A DNA stretch of 9,271 nt from Bifidobacterium breve (GTDB taxonomy: Bacteria > Bacteroidota > Bacteroidia > Chitinophagales > Chitinophagaceae), in assembly GCA_943323935.2 (NCBI GenBank), contig CALPJR020000019.1, positions 1 through 9,271 of the forward strand, given 5' to 3'. The position numbers were made by a program, and so were the translations under genes. This document shows positions 5,903 through 9,271 of this stretch, in pieces (positions within the stretch are counted from its first letter, which is position 1; every line of letters starts with the position of its first letter). The notes under the pieces are model-generated. The model saw only the letters and a program-made list of their open reading frames with translations. It made no database searches and was not told the origin of the DNA.

Positions 5903-6907
5903 ATGCGTGTATCTAATGAAACTAAAGTAGGTGCTTTAACTGTTATTGCAGTCACCATTATTATATTAGGATTCAATTTTCTAAAAGGAAAGACCTTCTT
6001 TAAATCAGGGACATTTATTTATGCTAAATATTCAGATACTAAAGGTTTGATTGTTTCTAATCCTGTATTTGTGAATGGATTTCAAGTTGGAACTGTTTTT
6101 GAAATCGAAAACATGAACAACAATTTATCAGAACTAGTGGTTTGTATCAAGTTGAATCAATTGTATAAAATTCCTAAGAATTCAATTGCAACAATACAAG
6201 AAAATCCTTTAGGAACAAATGCGATCAATATCATTCAAGGCAATAGCAAAACCTTGATTTTAAGTGGTGATACTATTCAATCTGCACCTGCTACCAGTTT
6301 ATTAGGTGACTTAATGAATGAATTGTCTCCAATTGGAGAACAGGTTAAAAATACCATTAGTTCTTTAGAACTCGTTTTGAATAATGTCAACAAAACTTTA
6401 AATGACGAGAATAGACAAAATTTTAAAGTGATTCTTGAAAATCTTTCAGCCACAACAATTAATTTAAATAAATCACTAGCATCCATTGAAGGGATGGTCA
6501 ATCAACAAAATGGTTCTATTGCAAAAACAGCAGATAATTTAAATGCATTTACTGCTAATTTGAATCAGAACAACCAAAAAATTTCCAATATATTGACCAA
6601 TTTGGACAGCACCACAAAATCTATCAAAGATGCTGACTTGTATGAGACCATAAAGACGATACAAACAACATTGGTTTCATTAAATACAACCATCAATAAA
6701 TTAAACAATGGCAACGGAACAGCATCAAAATTGTTGAGTGATCCAGCCATGTACAATCAGCTTCAAAGTACCATCAAAAGTGTCAATACTTTAGTGGATG
6801 ACATTAAAGTGCACCCTAAACGCTATATCAGTGTTTCAGTATTCGGCAAAAAGGATAAAAGAACCCCTTTGACTAAACCATTATCGGATACAGTGGATCA
6901 TGAATAA
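5903..6907 (+). CDS. MlaD-family MCE-domain lipid-transport protein, inner-membrane anchored
   Basis: MCE proteins are the periplasmic substrate-binding parts of lipid ABC transporters (Mla, Pqi, Let or Mce type) that move phospholipid between the membranes. The 334-residue product has one N-terminal transmembrane helix (about 9-26, followed by NFLKGK) that places the rest in the periplasm. A single MCE domain covers about 38-116, with the typical KGLIVSNPVFVNGFQVGTV (47-65). Residues about 132-266 are a long helical, coiled-coil-like stretch rich in Asn, Leu, Thr and Ser. The conserved C-terminal block is at 269-316 (NGNGTASKLLSDP, then HPKRYISVSVFGKK), as in other Bacteroidota MlaD-like proteins. 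No permease (MlaE) or ATPase (MlaF) gene is in the window, so those partners must be elsewhere. The gene overlaps the following OstA-like gene by 8 bases (ATGAATAA), which suggests coupled translation. The ATG start is well placed for the membrane anchor. Confidence 0.9.
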   Translation: MRVSNETKVGALTVIAVTIIILGFNFLKGKTFFKSGTFIYAKYSDTKGLIVSNPVFVNGFQVGTVFEIENMNNNLSELVVCIKLNQLYKIPKNSIATIQENPLGTNAINIIQGNSKTLILSGDTIQSAPATSLLGDLMNELSPIGEQVKNTISSLELVLNNVNKTLNDENRQNFKVILENLSATTINLNKSLASIEGMVNQQNGSIAKTADNLNAFTANLNQNNQKISNILTNLDSTTKSIKDADLYETIKTIQTTLVSLNTTINKLNNGNGTASKLLSDPAMYNQLQSTIKSVNTLVDDIKVHPKRYISVSVFGKKDKRTPLTKPLSDTVDHE

Positions 6908-8507
6908 ATTTGTGCCTTATATCCTATTGTGCTTTGGCATAATTGTGTCTTCGCAAGCCAATAGTCAGGACACAACTACTACAATCAAGAATAATGGCAA
7001 ATTAATCGAATTCCTTTCTGCAGAATCTTACAATATCAAAAAGCAGGACAGCCAGGATTTTTTAATCCTTGTTGGACATGTTAAAGTACGCCAAGCAAAT
7101 ACTTTACTCTATGGAGACAGTATTATTTTGAACGCTACAAAAAATAGTTTAGAAGGTTTTGGCAAAGTGCATATCAATGATGCTGATTCGGTACACACTT
7201 ATGCAGACTATTTAAAGTATGATGGCAACACAAAAAAAGCCAAGTTAAGAAATCATGTAAAATTGACGGATGGTCGAGGCACATTGACCACTGACTCTTT
7301 GGACTATGATGTTTCCATTAAAATTGGAGTGTATAAAAAGGGAGGCAAATTAGTTCGTAACAAGACCGTTCTAAAGAGTACAGAAGGTGTTTATTATGGT
7401 ATCACCAGAGATGTACTATTTAGAAATAAAGTCTCCTTGATTGATCCTGACAATAGCATTTTCACAGATACATTAGAATACAATACCTATTCTCAATTAG
7501 CTAATTTTATTAGTCCCTCTAAAATCATAAGTGGTTCAAGAATAATTAAGACTAAAAATGGCAATTACAATATAGGCACCAAAAAAGGGTATTTATATGA
7601 ACGCTCTTCTATAGACGATAGTAGTTATTTTTTTATTGCAGACGAGATGGCTATTGATGACTCACTTGGTTTAGGTGAATTTAGAGGCAATGCAGTGTAT
7701 AAGTCTAAGGATAGTTTAAGTTTTGATTTATTGGCTAATAATATAAAGACCAATCGTAATAAAGATATTTTATTGGCTACAGAATTACCTATCCTATTGA
7801 TCAAGCAACCAAAGGATACCATGTATATTAGTGCAGATACTTTGTATAGCGGCAGATTGAGTGATTTAAAAAGAAAAATGCCAAGAGCGCGAGCTAATGA
7901 AGGCGTTATACAAGATTCAAGTTTGAATAAATATTTTGAAGCTTTCCATCATGTGAAAATTTATTCCGATTCGATGCAAGCTGTGGCAGATAGTTTATTT
8001 TATGGATTGGCAGACTCCACCATTCGACTGCACAATAATCCCATACTTTGGGTCAATCAAAATCAAATTAATGGCGACACCATTTATATGCATTTGAATA
8101 ATAAGAAAGCCGAGCAATTAAGGATTATAAACAATGCGATGGCCATAAGTCCAGTAGACAGTACCGATTATTTTAATCAATTAAAGGGCAATACGATTGT
8201 AGTAGATTTTATTGACGGAAAAATTCAACAAATGCAAACCAAGGGCAGCGCAGAAAATATTTATTTTGCTACAGACAATGATGAAAAATTTATAGGTGTA
8301 AATCAATCGAATGCGCAAATCATCACTATTCAATTTGAGAATGATGAACCAGTAAAAATTATTTACATCAATCAATTGAATGGGAAAATGACCCCCCTAT
8401 TTGATATACCAAAATCTGAATTAAAATTGAGAAATTTCAAATGGTGGAATGACTTACAACCAAAAACAAAGTTTGATATTTTGTCTCCTAAGCCAATTAA
8501 AAACTAA
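6900..8507 (+). CDS. Long OstA/LptA-like periplasmic protein (OstA_2 type)
   Basis: OstA/LptA-fold proteins make beta-jellyroll grooves that shield the acyl chains of LPS while it crosses the periplasm. The 535-residue product starts with a signal peptide (about 1-22, ending SQANSQ). The first jellyroll region is clear at about 54-175 ([18 protein letters not shown], and later HVKLTDGRG and TTDSLDYD). A turn pattern like x-A/G-D-S/T-L/I recurs to about residue 475, mostly 28-30 residues apart, so the fold seems to continue along most of the chain. The ending [13 protein letters not shown] resembles the closing F-W motif of Bacteroidota OstA-like proteins. The length is nearly three times that of E. 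coli LptA (185 residues). It has no outer-membrane barrel. Its ATG lies inside the end of the MCE gene, and its stop overlaps that of prfB. A role as LptA equivalent for the nearby LptD is likely but inferred. Confidence 0.85.
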   Translation: MNKFVPYILLCFGIIVSSQANSQDTTTTIKNNGKLIEFLSAESYNIKKQDSQDFLILVGHVKVRQANTLLYGDSIILNATKNSLEGFGKVHINDADSVHTYADYLKYDGNTKKAKLRNHVKLTDGRGTLTTDSLDYDVSIKIGVYKKGGKLVRNKTVLKSTEGVYYGITRDVLFRNKVSLIDPDNSIFTDTLEYNTYSQLANFISPSKIISGSRIIKTKNGNYNIGTKKGYLYERSSIDDSSYFFIADEMAIDDSLGLGEFRGNAVYKSKDSLSFDLLANNIKTNRNKDILLATELPILLIKQPKDTMYISADTLYSGRLSDLKRKMPRARANEGVIQDSSLNKYFEAFHHVKIYSDSMQAVADSLFYGLADSTIRLHNNPILWVNQNQINGDTIYMHLNNKKAEQLRIINNAMAISPVDSTDYFNQLKGNTIVVDFIDGKIQQMQTKGSAENIYFATDNDEKFIGVNQSNAQIITIQFENDEPVKIIYINQLNGKMTPLFDIPKSELKLRNFKWWNDLQPKTKFDILSPKPIKN

Positions 8508-9271
8508 GTGGCATCTGTTTTTTCATACATAAGGTAGGCTTTTATAAAACCATCTATCTCACCATCCATTACTGGTCCCACATTCCCAACTTCAAAATCA
8601 GTTCGATGATCTTTGATCATTTTATATGGATGAAATACATAAGAACGAATTTGACTACCCCATTCTATTTTCTTCTTATTCGCATTCGATGCATTCAAGG
8701 CTTCTTGTTTTTTACGCATTGCCTCCTCATACAATCTACTCTTTAGCATCTTCATTGCAATCTCTCTATTTTCACCCTGAGTTCTTGATTGTTGACATTC
8801 CACAATGATACCAGATATGTGTTTTAATCGCACAGCGGTTTCCACTTTATTCACGTTCTGTCCACCCTTTCCACCACTGCGGTAAAACTCCCATTCAATA
8901 TCGGCAGGGTTGACCACAATTTCAATAGTGTCGTCTATTAAAGGATAGACGTATACAGATGCGAAGCTCGTATGACGTCTTGCATTGCTATCAAATGGTG
9001 AAATTCTAACTAAACGATGCACACCTGATTCTGCTTTTAAAAAGCCAAAAGCAAAAGGGCCATCAAACTGAATTGTGGCAGACTTTATACCAGCGCCATC
9101 TCCCTCTTGGTAATCTATGGAAGTAACTGTCCAGCCTTGCTTCTCACCATACATGGTGTACATCCTTAAAAGCATTTCTGCCCAATCCTGACTTTCGGTG
9201 CCACCTGCACCTGGATTAATTTGCAAGATGGCTGGTAATTCATCTTCTGGTTGATTGAGTGTGCTTTTAAA
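8504..9271 (-). CDS. prfB: Peptide chain release factor 2 (RF2), 5' part cut by window edge
   Basis: RF2 recognises UAA and UGA stop codons in the ribosomal A site and triggers release of the peptide. The visible 255 residues correspond to the C-terminal two thirds of a protein of about 365; the frame is open to the right edge (first residues [11 protein letters not shown]). The stop-codon recognition tripeptide SPF is encoded at 8993-9001, which separates RF2 from RF1 (PxT). The catalytic GGQ is encoded at 8858-8866 in [13 protein letters not shown]. The residue equivalent to E. coli 246 (Thr in K-12) is Ser here, as in many bacteria. A TTG at 9226-9224 is an internal Leu codon, not a start. 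The region where many prfB genes carry a programmed +1 frameshift (codon about 25) lies outside the window, so its presence cannot be judged. The TAG stop at 8506-8504 overlaps the stop of the OstA-like gene. Confidence 0.97.
   Translation of the reverse strand, partial: FKSTLNQPEDELPAILQINPGAGGTESQDWAEMLLRMYTMYGEKQGWTVTSIDYQEGDGAGIKSATIQFDGPFAFGFLKAESGVHRLVRISPFDSNARRHTSFASVYVYPLIDDTIEIVVNPADIEWEFYRSGGKGGQNVNKVETAVRLKHISGIIVECQQSRTQGENREIAMKMLKSRLYEEAMRKKQEALNASNANKKKIEWGSQIRSYVFHPYKMIKDHRTDFEVGNVGPVMDGEIDGFIKAYLMYEKTDAT

Noticed and set aside
9224..9226. TTG at 9226 as the start of a short 240-residue release factor
   Set aside because: The frame remains open to the window edge and the upstream residues belong to the conserved RF2 sequence, so this is an internal Leu codon of a truncated prfB.

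Overview
The window looks like chromosomal DNA of a Bacteroidota member, probably close to Chitinophagaceae. The grounds are AT-rich coding sequence, matches to the Bacteroidota -7 promoter element TAnnTTTG, few Shine-Dalgarno-like sites, and proteins of Bacteroidota type (a long OstA-like protein, an LptD with a large beta-barrel, a single-MCE-domain protein). The family is inferred; no rRNA or other marker for fine placement is present. Coding density is very high: the only non-coding stretches are 826-869, 4878-4917 and 5857-5902, and no gene-free stretch reaches 300 bases. I see no tRNA, rRNA, CRISPR array, insertion sequence or attachment site.

Layout. (1) 1-825, minus: a partial, uncharacterised exported protein with an Asp-rich DDIDD motif, running off the left edge. 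(2) 826-869: a 44-base divergent gap with a perfect 9-bp inverted repeat next to the ung start. (3) 870-2286, plus: ung (uracil-DNA glycosylase) followed after one base by a PlsC-type acyltransferase. (4) 2283-4877, minus: lptD, overlapping the acyltransferase tail-to-tail by four bases. (5) 4918-8507, plus, divergent from lptD: an N-acetylmuramoyl-L-alanine amidase, an MlaD/MCE-domain protein and a long OstA/LptA-like protein; the last two overlap by 8 bases. (6) 8504-9271, minus: the 3' part of prfB (release factor 2), again overlapping its convergent neighbour by four bases and running off the right edge.

The core is an outer-envelope cluster. The acyltransferase supplies phospholipid precursors. 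The MCE protein is expected to move lipid across the periplasm. The OstA-like protein and LptD are the expected bridge and outer-membrane translocon for LPS-type lipids. The amidase trims peptidoglycan. ung and prfB are housekeeping genes at the borders.

I found no clearly novel system. The points most worth a second look are the approximately 29-residue rung periodicity running through the OstA-like protein, the two-cysteine arrangement in LptD, the DxDD-like motif in the exported protein at the left edge, the inverted repeat before ung, and the repeated 4-base overlap of convergent stop codons.
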